The position numbers and the translations under genes are program-made. DNA of 64,000 bases from Cellulomonas sp. HZM. Its GTDB lineage: Bacteria; Actinomycetota; Actinomycetes; Actinomycetales; Cellulomonadaceae. Shown one piece after another: positions 1 through 7,571 of this stretch (position 1 is the first letter of the stretch; each line of letters begins with the position of its first letter). The DNA lies in the NCBI RefSeq assembly GCF_000708885.1, contig NZ_JEOE01000011.1, forward strand, positions 1-64,000, given 5' to 3'. Below the pieces are notes generated by a model. That model searched no databases. It saw only the letters and a program-made list of their open reading frames with translations, and was not told the DNA's origin.

Positions 1-11
1 GGCGGGGCCCC

Positions 12-25
12 GGGGGGGGGGGGGG
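12..25. repeat. 14-base G homopolymer
   Basis: An uninterrupted run of 14 G residues lies at the extreme left edge, about 80 bases beyond the clpP2 stop codon, in a stretch that is almost entirely G and C. Such a run could be slipped-strand variable or a sequencing or assembly artefact. No gene reads through it. Confidence 0.7.
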
Positions 26-60
26 CGGCGTGTCCCCCGAACAGGCCCGAGACGGACGGA

Positions 61-94
61 CGGCGGGGGCGCGCCGGGGGGCGCCCCCCCGCCG
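61..94 (-). terminator. GC-rich hairpin after clpP2
   Basis: A GC-only imperfect inverted repeat (CGGCGGGGGCGC against GCGCCCCCCCGCCG) begins about 12 bases beyond the clpP2 stop on the minus strand. It could terminate the clpP operon. It has no T-tract and the low-complexity sequence makes the pairing ambiguous. Confidence 0.35.
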
Positions 95-106
95 CCCCCG
101 CCGAGG

Positions 107-820
107 TCAGCCCTCGATCGCCTTGGGTTCGACGACCGTGGGCTGCGCACCCTTGCGGCTCGCGAGCACCTGGTCGACGATCCCGTACTCGAGCGCCTGC
201 TTGGCGGTGAGGATCTTGTCCCGCTCGATGTCCTTGCGGACCTGCTCCAGGTCGCGCCCCGTGTGGTGGGCGAGCGTCTCCTCGAGCCACTCGCGCATGC
301 GGATCAGCTCGTTGGCGTGGATCTCGATGTCCGAGGCCTGCGCGTAGCCGCCGCCCTCCATCGCGGGCTGGTGGATCAGCACGCGCGCGTTCGGCAGCGC
401 GAGGCGCTTGCCGGGCGAGCCCGCGGCGAGCAGCACCGCTGCGGCGGAGGCCGCCTGGCCGAGGCACACGGTCATGATCTGCGGCTTGATGTACTGCATC
501 GTGTCGTAGATCGCGGTCAGCGCCGTGAACGAGCCACCGGGCGAGTTGATGTAGATCGTGATGTCACGGTCGGGGTCGGTGCCCTCGAGCACCAGCAGCT
601 GTGCCATGACGTCGTCGGCCGACGCGTCGTCCACCTGCACGCCGAGGAACACGATGCGGTCCTCGAAGAGCTTGGTGTACGGGTCCTGGCGCTTGAAGCC
701 GTAGGCCGTGCGCTCCTCGAACTGCGGCAGCACGTACCGGCTCGACGGCGAGGCCGGTGCGAGCCCGCCCGGGCCCGCCAGGCGCCCGGCGCGGGCGATG
801 AACTGGGACTCCATGCTCAC
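107..820 (-). CDS. clpP2: ATP-dependent Clp protease proteolytic subunit (ClpP2)
   Basis: Serine peptidase subunit of the Clp protease, 237 aa. The catalytic triad is visible: Ser125 in GQAAS, His150 in VLIHQP and Asp201 in ERDK. The start is GTG at 820, preceded by AGGAG at a normal distance; the ATG two codons later is less well placed. It lies 43 bases downstream of clpP1 in the same direction, so the two form an operon. In actinobacteria ClpP1 and ClpP2 are known to assemble as a mixed two-ring tetradecamer that docks onto ClpX or ClpC, and both are normally needed. It has a longer N-terminus than ClpP1, as usual for this paralogue. Any downstream clpX would lie beyond the left edge. Confidence 0.95.
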   Translation of the reverse strand: MSMESQFIARAGRLAGPGGLAPASPSSRYVLPQFEERTAYGFKRQDPYTKLFEDRIVFLGVQVDDASADDVMAQLLVLEGTDPDRDITIYINSPGGSFTALTAIYDTMQYIKPQIMTVCLGQAASAAAVLLAAGSPGKRLALPNARVLIHQPAMEGGGYAQASDIEIHANELIRMREWLEETLAHHTGRDLEQVRKDIERDKILTAKQALEYGIVDQVLASRKGAQPTVVEPKAIEG

Positions 821-863
821 GGTGTGTCTCCTGTCGTATCCGTCGTCGAAGGGGGCGGGCGGG

Positions 864-1481
864 TCAGGCCGTGCCGCCGCCGCCGGTGACCGAGCCGGCC
901 GACTCCACGACGTGGTCGATGAACCCGTACTCGAGCGCCTCCTGGGCGGTGAACCACCGGTCGCGGTCCGCGTCCGAGTTGATCTGCTCGACGGGCTTGC
1001 CCGTCTGCTCGGCCGTGAGCTCCGCGAGCACCGTCTTCATGTGCAGGATGAGCTGCGCGTTGATCCGTACGTCGGTCGCGGTGCCGCCGATCCCGCCCGA
1101 GGGCTGGTGCATCATCACGCGGGCGTGCGGCAGCGCGTAGCGCTTGCCCTTGGCCCCCGACGAGAGCAGGAACTGGCCCATCGAGGCGGCCATGCCCATC
1201 GCGATCGTCGCGACGTCGGGCTTGATGTACTGCATGGTGTCGTAGATCGCCATGCCCGCGGTGATCGAGCCGCCGGGCGAGTTGATGTACAGCCAGATGT
1301 CCTTGTCCGGGTCCTCCGCCGCGAGCAGCATCATCTGCGCGCAGATGGCGTTCGCGTTCTCGTCGCGGACCTCGGAGCCGAGCCAGATGATGCGCTCGCG
1401 CAGCAGGCGGTTGTAGATGCTGTCGTTGAGGCCCAGGCCCTGGGTCTCCGTCCGGCCCATCGGCGGCACGTGCTCGTTCAC
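864..1481 (-). CDS. clpP1: ATP-dependent Clp protease proteolytic subunit (ClpP1)
   Basis: First gene of the clpP1-clpP2 operon, 205 aa from the GTG start at 1481. The triad is Ser100 (GMAAS), His125 (MMHQPSGG) and Asp174 (DRDRW), with spacing as in E. coli ClpP. The frame stays open upstream to 1607, but GTG 1481 has a strong GGAGGAG Shine-Dalgarno eight bases away and gives the family's usual length. A candidate ClgR activator box lies about 115 bases upstream, matching known ClgR control of clpP1P2 in other actinobacteria. Trigger factor lies upstream on the same strand, separated by a strong terminator hairpin, so clpP1P2 probably has its own promoter. Confidence 0.95.
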   Translation of the reverse strand: MNEHVPPMGRTETQGLGLNDSIYNRLLRERIIWLGSEVRDENANAICAQMMLLAAEDPDKDIWLYINSPGGSITAGMAIYDTMQYIKPDVATIAMGMAASMGQFLLSSGAKGKRYALPHARVMMHQPSGGIGGTATDVRINAQLILHMKTVLAELTAEQTGKPVEQINSDADRDRWFTAQEALEYGFIDHVVESAGSVTGGGGTA

Positions 1482-1546
1482 GAAGGCTCCTCCGTCTGAC
1501 GTCTGCTGTGTCCTGCGTGCAGCCCCTGGGGCCGTGCGCTGCAGCG

Positions 1547-1552
1547 ACCCTA
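1547..1552 (-). promoter_or_regulatory. Candidate -10 element for clpP1P2
   Basis: Reading the minus strand, TAGGGT fits the actinobacterial TANNNT -10 pattern and sits about 65 bases before the clpP1 start. No good -35 is seen at the right spacing, as expected for an activator-dependent promoter with the ClgR-like box further upstream. Confidence 0.35.
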
Positions 1553-1593
1553 ACGCGACCGGCACGGGCGTCCGCTCCCGGTCCGGCCCGTTT

Positions 1594-1604
1594 CGCTCAC
1601 GGCG
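1594..1604. promoter_or_regulatory. Candidate ClgR box upstream of clpP1P2
   Basis: CGCTCACGGCG fits the CGC-N5-GCG core of ClgR activator sites, including the CGCYNANRGCG pattern described for corynebacteria. It is centred about 50 bases upstream of the candidate -10, a normal place for an activator. In a GC-rich genome the core alone could occur by chance; its position before clpP1P2, a classic ClgR target, is the main support. Confidence 0.5.
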
Positions 1605-1662
1605 CACGACGTGCCGTCCTCGTCACCCGCGCGAGCCTGCCGCGACCCCGCGCAGGGACGGC

Positions 1663-1700
1663 ACAGGGCCCGGTACCGCCGAGGCGGTACCGGGCCCTGT
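1663..1700 (-). terminator. Terminator hairpin after trigger factor
   Basis: A perfect 17-bp inverted repeat (ACAGGGCCCGGTACCGC and its complement) with a four-base loop starts 13 bases beyond the tig stop codon. There is no T-tract, as is common for actinobacterial terminators. It separates tig from clpP1P2. Confidence 0.8.
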
Positions 1701-1712
1701 GAGGGTCGTGCG

Positions 1713-3113
1713 TCAGGCCTTGGTGTCGGCCTCGTCGAGGACGTCGGCCTCGTCCGTCGCGTCGGCGACGGACGAGATGTCCGCGGCACCGCCCGCGGCC
1801 TGGGCCGCGGCCTCCTCGGCCGCGTCCTCCTCGTCGGAGCCGATGAACTCGGACAGGTCGACGGCGCCGCCGTCGGCGTCGGTCACCGTGACCTCGCGCA
1901 GCGCGAGCGCGAGCGCCTTGGAGCGCGCGACCTCGGCGACCATCGCCGGGATCTGACCGCCCTGGTCGAGCGACTGGATGAACGTGTTCGGGTCCACGCC
2001 GTACTGGCGCGACGCGCTCACGAGGTAGTCGACGAGCTCGCCCTGCGACACCTTGACCTCGAGCTTCTCGGCCAGCGTGTCGAGCAGGATCTGGTTGCGC
2101 AGCGCGGTGGTCGCCTGCTCGGTGACCTCGGCGCGGTGCTCGTCGTCCTCGAGGCGGTTCTCCGACTCGAGGTGGCGGTGCACCTCGGCCTCGACGACGC
2201 CGGTCGGGACCGGGATGTCGGTGGCGGCGAGGAGCTGCTCGAGCAGCAGGTCGCGCGCCTGGACGGCCTGGTTCGAGGCCTTCGTCGTCGTGGCCTGCTC
2301 GCGCAGGTCGTCCTTGAGCTCGTCGAGCGTGTCGAACTCCGAGGCGAGCTGCGCGAAGTCGTCGTCGGCGTCGGGGAGCTGGCGCTCCTTGACCGTCGTC
2401 GCGGTCACCGTGACCTGCGCCTGCTCGCCCTCGTGCTCGCCGCCCGCGAGGGCCGTCTCGAACGACGTCGTCTCGCCGGCCGACAGACCCGTGAGCGCCT
2501 CGTCGAGGCCCGCGAGCATGTTGCCCGAGCCGATCTGGTAGCTCACGCCGGAGACGTTGTCGACCTGCTCGTCGCCGATGGCCGCGACCAGGTCGATGAC
2601 GACGAAGTCGCCCTCGGCGGCCGGACGGTCGACGCCCACGAGCGTGCCGAAGCGCTCGCGCAGCGCGTCCAGGCGACCCTCGACGTCCTCGTCGGTGACC
2701 CGCGGGCTGTCGACCGTGACCTTCAGGCCGTCGAGCGCGGGGACCTCGACCTCGGGGCGGACCTCGACCTCGGCGCTGAAGTGCAGCTCGCCGGTCTCCT
2801 CGCCGGGGACCAGGCCGGGGACCTTGGTGACCTCGACCTCGGGCTGGCCCATGGGGCGCAGGTCGTTCTCGCGCACGGCCTCGGCGTAGAAGCCGGACAG
2901 GCCCTCGTTGACCGCGTGCTCGATGACCGCGGGGCGGCCGACGCGCTGGTCGATGATGCGCGGGGGCACCTTGCCCTTGCGGAAGCCGGGGATCGAGATG
3001 TCACGCGCGATGTGCTCGTACGCGTGGTCGATGCTCGGCTTGAGCTCGTCGTACGTCACCTCGACGGTCAGCTTGACCTTCGTGGGCTCCAGGGTCTCGA
3101 CGGCGCTCTTCAC
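1713..3113 (-). CDS. tig: Trigger factor, ribosome-associated chaperone/PPIase
   Basis: Trigger factor, 466 aa, binds ribosomal protein L23 at the exit tunnel and shields nascent chains. The N-terminal ribosome-binding domain carries the signature loop GFRKGKVPP (about residues 43-51). A central FKBP-like PPIase domain and a long helical C-terminal domain follow, ending in an acidic Glu/Asp/Ala-rich tail. I chose the GTG at 3113 (Val-Lys-Ser-Ala-Val-Glu-Thr-Leu), which matches the usual actinobacterial start and has GGAG nine bases upstream. A TTG at 3128 would add five residues. It lies upstream of clpP1P2 on the same strand, the classic tig-clpP arrangement. Confidence 0.95.
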   Translation of the reverse strand: MKSAVETLEPTKVKLTVEVTYDELKPSIDHAYEHIARDISIPGFRKGKVPPRIIDQRVGRPAVIEHAVNEGLSGFYAEAVRENDLRPMGQPEVEVTKVPGLVPGEETGELHFSAEVEVRPEVEVPALDGLKVTVDSPRVTDEDVEGRLDALRERFGTLVGVDRPAAEGDFVVIDLVAAIGDEQVDNVSGVSYQIGSGNMLAGLDEALTGLSAGETTSFETALAGGEHEGEQAQVTVTATTVKERQLPDADDDFAQLASEFDTLDELKDDLREQATTTKASNQAVQARDLLLEQLLAATDIPVPTGVVEAEVHRHLESENRLEDDEHRAEVTEQATTALRNQILLDTLAEKLEVKVSQGELVDYLVSASRQYGVDPNTFIQSLDQGGQIPAMVAEVARSKALALALREVTVTDADGGAVDLSEFIGSDEEDAAEEAAAQAAGGAADISSVADATDEADVLDEADTKA

Positions 3114-3236
3114 TTCGATGGTCTCCAACTGGTCAGGGGTCCGTCGTGGCGGGTCCGACGACGGGCACGTGAGAGGCGCAGCGCGGCCGTGGACGTCATG
3201 ACGACGGGTCGGGGTTCGCGCACGCGACCCTCGATG

Positions 3237-3614
3237 CTACGCCACGGGGACACGCCGCCGCGAAGTCGCACGTCCTGCTGCGACCACGACGACCACACCG
3301 ACTGCGTAAGCGATCAGGTCGGTCGCGACGAACGTCGTACCGAGCACGAACCGGGCCGGCGGCACCCGAGCGACGACCCATGCCGGTCCCCCGGTGAGCT
3401 GCGCGAGCTCGACGATCCAGCACACCGCGAGCGCGACCGCACCGGCGGCGCGCACGTCCAGCCGCGGCGCGACGAGCAGGACGGCGAGCGTGACCGCCGC
3501 GGCGTAGGCGGCGTCCCCCGCGGCGTCGACGAGCGCGCCGGTGAACCGGGTGGCGAGCACGAGGCCGAGGGCGACGAGGACGGCGAGCGCGACGGCCAGG
3601 CGGGGACGGGTCAC
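3237..3614 (-). CDS. DUF2809-type small membrane protein
   Basis: A 125-aa hydrophobic protein with about four transmembrane segments. Its composition and the conserved-looking stretch around CWIVELAQLTGGP resemble DUF2809 membrane proteins, whose function is unknown. The frame stays open upstream through the tRNA-Pro gene. GTG 3614 is chosen because hydrophobic sequence starts directly after it and because the region before it is occupied by the tRNA and its flank. It lies just after the tRNA-Pro gene on the same strand and upstream of tig. Family assignment is moderately sure; no role can be read from the context. Confidence 0.7.
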   Translation of the reverse strand: MTRPRLAVALAVLVALGLVLATRFTGALVDAAGDAAYAAAVTLAVLLVAPRLDVRAAGAVALAVCWIVELAQLTGGPAWVVARVPPARFVLGTTFVATDLIAYAVGVVVVVAAGRATSRRRVPVA

Positions 3615-3729
3615 ACGACGTGACGCTAGGTGCCCGGCCCGGGACGTCCGGCGGCAGGCTCGCGCACGGTGCGGGCCGATCCTGTGAAGGTCTGTGCAGC
3701 ACGGGCGGCGGGGCCACGCGGGGACGACG

Positions 3730-3803
3730 TCGGGATGGCGGGATTCGAACCCACGACCTTCCGCTCCCAAAGCGGACGCGCTACCAACCTGCGCCACATC
3801 CCG
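3730..3803 (-). tRNA. tRNA-Pro (anticodon TGG)
   Basis: On the minus strand a 74-base cloverleaf is complete: 7-bp acceptor stem (CGGGATG/CATCCCG), a D-arm with GGTTGGTAGC, anticodon loop TTTGGGA giving TGG, T-arm GTGGGTTCGAATCCC, and discriminator A. No CCA is encoded. The tail of the MMPL transporter gene begins about 65 bases away. Confidence 0.95.
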
Positions 3804-3869
3804 TGCCGCGTGCGACCGGCCCCGGGGACCGGTCGCACGCTGCTGCACGGGATCGTACCGGCCCGGCCC

Positions 3870-6095
3870 CTACGCGACCGCAGCCGTCTCCCGAGGCGGC
3901 ACCGGCGTCCCCGGCCACCACAGCACCCACCGCGCGAGCATCATCGTCGCGGGCAGCACCACCAGCCGGATGATCGTCGCGTCGAGCACGACGCCCACGA
4001 CGAGCCCCACCCCGAACTGCTTGAGCTCGATGAAACCGAGCACGCCGAACAGCGAGAACACCCCGACCATGACCGCCGCGGCGCTCGTGATGGTCCCGGC
4101 CGTGCGCGAGACCCCGTCGAGGATCGCGTCCCGCGTCGACATGCCGCGCGCGGCGTTCTCCCGGATCCGGCTCACGACGAACACGTGGTAGTCGAGCGAG
4201 AGGCCGGACAGGACGACGAACAGCAGCAGCGGCACCCATGCGACGACGTGCCCGGTCGACGTGAAGTCGAGCACCCCCTGCGCCCACGAGCCCTGGAACA
4301 CCGCGGCCAGCACGCCGAACGTCGCGGCCATCGACAGCAGGTTGAGCACGACGGTGAGCCCCGCCACGGCCACCGACCGGAACGCGACGAGCATCACGAG
4401 GAACGTCAGTGCGAGGACCGCCGACCCCACGACCGGCACCGCGCGGCGCAGGTTCGCCGTGTAGTCCGTGCCCGCGGCCGCGTCGCCGCCGACGTCGGCC
4501 GTCGCGCCCGCGATCGTTCCGACGGTCCGGGGCACGATCGTGTCGCGCAGGGCGGTGACGGCGGCCGCTCCCGGGTCGTCGGCGTTGACCGCGGCGTCGG
4601 CCAGCGCGGGTGCGACGAGCACCACCGCGGTCCGGCCGTCGGGCGAGAACCACGGCTGCTGCGACCCCGCGAGCGCGTCGGTGTCCGCCGCGACGGCGGT
4701 GCGCAGCGCGTCGACCTGCGTGCGCAGCGCGTCCTGCTGGCCGGGCTGGACGTGGGTGACGACGACGCTCGGCGGGGAACCCTGCGGGAACAGCGCGACG
4801 AGACGGTCGTAGGTCTGCACGGTCGGCAGCGTGGAGGGCAGGTCGTTCGTGTCGTCGGACTCGAGCGAGATCCCGAGCACCGGCGCGGCGAGCGCGAGGA
4901 GCCCGACGACGGAGACCACGGTCGCCGCGAGAGGCCGCCGCAGGACGGGGCGGAGCACGGCCGGCACGAGACGCGGCTCTCGCCCGCCAAGCCGCCACAG
5001 CACCGGGACCCGCGGACGCTCGGACCACCGGCCGAGCACCGCGAGCAGCGCCGGGAGCACGGTCACCGACGAGACGAGCGCGACGAGCACCACGAGGATC
5101 GACCCCGTCGCCATCGCCCCGAACGACGAGTCACCGGCGAGGAACAGCCCCGCCATGGACAGGACCACCGCGCAGCCCGAGACGACGACCGAGTGCCCGG
5201 CCGTGCGCGCCGCGACCCGGATCGCGTCGACATCGCTCCCCCGCCCGCCCGGGCGCCGCTTCTCCTCGCGGAACCGGCGCAGGTAGAACAGGGAGTAGTC
5301 GACGCCGACGGCCATCCCGACGAGCACCAGCAGGTCGGTGACCGTGCCCGGGTCGGGCAGCAGGTGCGACGCGGCCGCCCACAGCCCGAGCCCCGCGGCG
5401 ACCGACGACAGGCCCAGGACGACGGGGACGGTCGCCATGACGAGCGACCCGAAGACGATCAGCAGGATGACGAGCGTCAGCGGCACGCTCAGCGTCGTCG
5501 CCTTGCCGAGCTGCGTGCCGAGCCATTCCTGGAGCTCGGCGTTCACCGACGCGCTGCCGGTCTCCCCGAAGTTCAGGTCGGGGTGGTCCTCCTGCACGCC
5601 GCGAACGACGTCCTCGACGTCGGCCACCCCGGCGGCGGCGCTCGTCTCGTCGCCGGCCATCGTGACCTGCACGAGCACCGCCGACCCGTCGTCGGACGGC
5701 ACCGGCTGCGCAACGTCCGCCACGGACGTCAGCGTCCCGAGGCGGCTGGACAGCGCGGTGGCGACCACGTCGGCCTCCTGCTCGTCGAGGGCGCCGGACC
5801 GGGACGTCACGAGCACGTTCTCGACGACGGGCGACGGGTAGCCGGCGTCGGCCGCGACCTGCGCGGCGCGTCCCGACTCGCCGACCCCGAGGTCGAGGCT
5901 CGTCGCCTCGCGCGGCGCGACCAGCGCGCTGATCCCCGCGAGCGCGACGACCATCACGGCCCACAGGGCGATCGCGGTCCAGCGGTGGGTCGCGCTCCAC
6001 ATCGCCACGCGGGTGGTGAGGCCGTCACGTGGGGGCTGCTGCGCCGACCTGCGGTCAGGAGGGGCGCTCTGGGTACGGGAGGTGGTCTGCGTCAT
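3870..6095 (-). CDS. MMPL/RND family transporter
   Basis: A 741-aa inner-membrane protein of the MMPL branch of the RND superfamily, the family that exports lipids, siderophores or drugs using the proton gradient. It has the duplicated layout: one N-terminal TM helix, a large extracytoplasmic domain, a TM bundle with the typical GVDYSLFYLRRFREE segment, then a second TM helix, a second external domain, and a final bundle containing GLSLDYHVFVVSRIRE. The two Asp-Tyr motifs correspond to the proton-relay positions in each half. The ATG at 6095 fits a short cytoplasmic N-terminus. No lipid-synthesis genes are adjacent, so the substrate cannot be inferred. A palindrome just upstream suggests a dedicated repressor encoded elsewhere. 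Confidence 0.9.
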   Translation of the reverse strand: MTQTTSRTQSAPPDRRSAQQPPRDGLTTRVAMWSATHRWTAIALWAVMVVALAGISALVAPREATSLDLGVGESGRAAQVAADAGYPSPVVENVLVTSRSGALDEQEADVVATALSSRLGTLTSVADVAQPVPSDDGSAVLVQVTMAGDETSAAAGVADVEDVVRGVQEDHPDLNFGETGSASVNAELQEWLGTQLGKATTLSVPLTLVILLIVFGSLVMATVPVVLGLSSVAAGLGLWAAASHLLPDPGTVTDLLVLVGMAVGVDYSLFYLRRFREEKRRPGGRGSDVDAIRVAARTAGHSVVVSGCAVVLSMAGLFLAGDSSFGAMATGSILVVLVALVSSVTVLPALLAVLGRWSERPRVPVLWRLGGREPRLVPAVLRPVLRRPLAATVVSVVGLLALAAPVLGISLESDDTNDLPSTLPTVQTYDRLVALFPQGSPPSVVVTHVQPGQQDALRTQVDALRTAVAADTDALAGSQQPWFSPDGRTAVVLVAPALADAAVNADDPGAAAVTALRDTIVPRTVGTIAGATADVGGDAAAGTDYTANLRRAVPVVGSAVLALTFLVMLVAFRSVAVAGLTVVLNLLSMAATFGVLAAVFQGSWAQGVLDFTSTGHVVAWVPLLLFVVLSGLSLDYHVFVVSRIRENAARGMSTRDAILDGVSRTAGTITSAAAVMVGVFSLFGVLGFIELKQFGVGLVVGVVLDATIIRLVVLPATMMLARWVLWWPGTPVPPRETAAVA

Positions 6096-6125
6096 GCCGG
6101 TGGCCGTCCGTCCGGACTCGATCCG

Positions 6126-6140
6126 CTGATCGTCGATCAG
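6126..6140. promoter_or_regulatory. Palindromic candidate operator upstream of MMPL gene
   Basis: CTGATCG-T-CGATCAG is a perfect inverted repeat with 7-bp arms and one central base, 31 bases upstream of the MMPL start. This size and symmetry suit a TetR- or MarR-type repressor dimer. The cognate regulator is not adjacent. Confidence 0.45.
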
Positions 6141-6339
6141 ATCCGAGCAGCGGTCCGCCGGACCTGATCCATCCTGGGCACACGACGAGGCGCAGTCTGT
6201 GGTGCGTGTGCCCGTCTCGGACGGGGGTCAACCCCCGGGGCCGGCACGGCGACGTGCCTCGGAGACCTGTGGACCGCGCACCCCCGCGCAGCCGGTAGCC
6301 TTGGTGCCGCGGTCAGCGCGCCACGGCGCCACGACCTGC

Positions 6340-6410
6340 GCGGACGTAGCTCAATGGTAGAGCCCCAGTCTTCCAAACTGGCTACGCGGGTTCGATTCCC
6401 GTCGTCCGCT
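6340..6410 (+). tRNA. tRNA-Gly (anticodon TCC)
   Basis: A complete 71-base cloverleaf: acceptor GCGGACG/CGTCCGC, D-arm AGCTCAATGGTAGAGC, anticodon loop CTTCCAA giving TCC, T-arm GCGGGTTCGATTCCCGT, discriminator T. A TAGCCT hexamer at 6296-6301 could be its -10 element. No CCA is encoded. Confidence 0.95.
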
Positions 6411-6427
6411 CCCAGCACGAGCCCGGC

Positions 6428-6994
6428 TCAGATCGAGCGCACCACCCGCGCCGGGTTCCCCACCGCGAGCACGCGCGCGGGCAGGTCCCGCACCACCACG
6501 GACCCCGCGCCCACCACGGTGTCGTCGCCGATGGTCACGCCCGGGCACACGATCACCCCGCCGCCGAGCCACACGTTGTTGCCGATCGTGATCGGCTTCG
6601 CCGCCTCCAGCTTCGCGCGGCGCGGGTCGGGGTCGACCGGGTGGATCGGCGTGAGGAGCTGGACGTTCGGGCCGATCTTGGTGTCGTCGCCGATGCGGAT
6701 GTGCGCGACGTCGAGCGCCACGAGGCCGAAGTTGACGAAGGAGCGGTCACCGAGGTGCAGGTGCACGCCGAGGTCGACGTGCAGCGGCGGCCGGATCCAG
6801 GAGCCCTCTCCGAGCGAGCCGAGCAGCTCGCGCAGCCGGTCCTCGGCGTCGTCGGCCCCCGAGCGCACCGCTTCGGCGAAGCGCTCCGAGCGCGCCGCGG
6901 CGGCGGTCGTGAGGGCGTGGATCTCGGCGTCGGCCTCGTACCAGTCGCCGGCGACCATGCGTTCGTACTGCGTGCGGGAGTCCTGAGTGCTCAT
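6428..6994 (-). CDS. maa: Sugar O-acetyltransferase, maltose/galactoside acetyltransferase type
   Basis: A 188-aa cytoplasmic enzyme of the LacA/Maa family, which transfers acetyl from acetyl-CoA to a sugar hydroxyl. The N-terminal Maa cap has the typical ERMVAGDWYEADAEI start. The rest is a left-handed beta-helix of hexapeptide repeats with the active-site region QLLTPIHPVDPDPR, whose central His is the expected catalytic base. It ends with the family pattern VVRDLPARVLAVGNPARVVR. It lies between tRNA-Gly and a MarR regulator on the same strand, with no partner that defines the substrate. The start ATG 6994 is supported by the conserved cap. Confidence 0.9.
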   Translation of the reverse strand: MSTQDSRTQYERMVAGDWYEADAEIHALTTAAAARSERFAEAVRSGADDAEDRLRELLGSLGEGSWIRPPLHVDLGVHLHLGDRSFVNFGLVALDVAHIRIGDDTKIGPNVQLLTPIHPVDPDPRRAKLEAAKPITIGNNVWLGGGVIVCPGVTIGDDTVVGAGSVVVRDLPARVLAVGNPARVVRSI

Positions 6995-7033
6995 GACGAC
7001 GACGGTGCCACACGAGCGAGAACGGTGAGGTCG

Positions 7034-7516
7034 TCAGCCGCGCTCGGCCGTCGCCAGCACGCGGGTCAGCAGGTCCGTCAGGGTGGCGCGCTCGTCGTCG
7101 TCCAGGCCGGACAGGACGGCGAGCTCTCGGGACGCCTGCTCGGGGAACGCGGCGTCGACGAGCGAGCGCCCCTCGTCGGACAGCGAGACGAGCACGCCGC
7201 GGCGGTCGCGCGCCAGGGTCTCGCGGACGACGAGGCCCGCGGCCCCGAGGCGGTCGAGCCGCTTGGTGAGCGTCGCGCCGGGGCTCGCGGTGAGCGTGGC
7301 GACCTCGTGCGCGCGCAGCGGGCGGTCGGCCCGGCGCAACGCGGCCAGAACCTCGAACTCGCCCGTCGTCACGCCGTGGGTCCCGAGCCCGTCGTCGTGC
7401 GCGCGCTCGAGCAGCGCCGCGAGCCGTCGGACGCGCGCGGCGACCGCCATCCCCGTGGTGTCCACGTCGGGCCGGTGCCCGGCCCACTGCGCACGCGCGC
7501 GCTCGACCGCATCCAT
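7034..7516 (-). CDS. MarR family transcriptional regulator
   Basis: A 160-aa winged-helix regulator. The recognition region lies around LRAHEVATLTASPGATLTKRLDRLGAAGLV (residues about 75-105), followed by the basic wing LARDRRGVLVSLSDEGR. N- and C-terminal helices would form the dimer interface. It is divergent from a FUSC-type exporter with only 55 bases between start codons. That arrangement usually means the regulator represses itself and the exporter until a phenolic or aromatic ligand binds. Ligand and operator are inferences. Confidence 0.9.
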   Translation of the reverse strand: MDAVERARAQWAGHRPDVDTTGMAVAARVRRLAALLERAHDDGLGTHGVTTGEFEVLAALRRADRPLRAHEVATLTASPGATLTKRLDRLGAAGLVVRETLARDRRGVLVSLSDEGRSLVDAAFPEQASRELAVLSGLDDDERATLTDLLTRVLATAERG

Positions 7517-7527
7517 GCGGGCGACGC

Positions 7528-7563
7528 TATCATTTCACGATTGATTTACTGGTGAACTATCAT
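7528..7563. promoter_or_regulatory. Divergent MarR/FUSC promoter-operator
   Basis: The 55-base gap between the two start codons is markedly AT-rich for this genome. It contains TTCAC-N13-GTGAA (7534-7556), an inverted repeat suited to a MarR dimer. It also holds two related direct motifs, TATCATTTCACGAT at 7528 and TATCATCGCTCACGAT at 7558. For the exporter, TTCACG (7534) and TATCAT (7558-7563) form -35 and -10 with an 18-base spacer. This puts the transcription start at or next to the ATG at 7572, implying a leaderless mRNA. Confidence 0.6.
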
Positions 7564-7571
7564 CGCTCACG

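Noticed and set aside
3630-6167. 845-codon open frame on the plus strand
   Set aside because: It is antisense to the MMPL transporter, Arg/His/Asp-rich with no domain, and typical of the long spurious frames opposite GC-rich genes.
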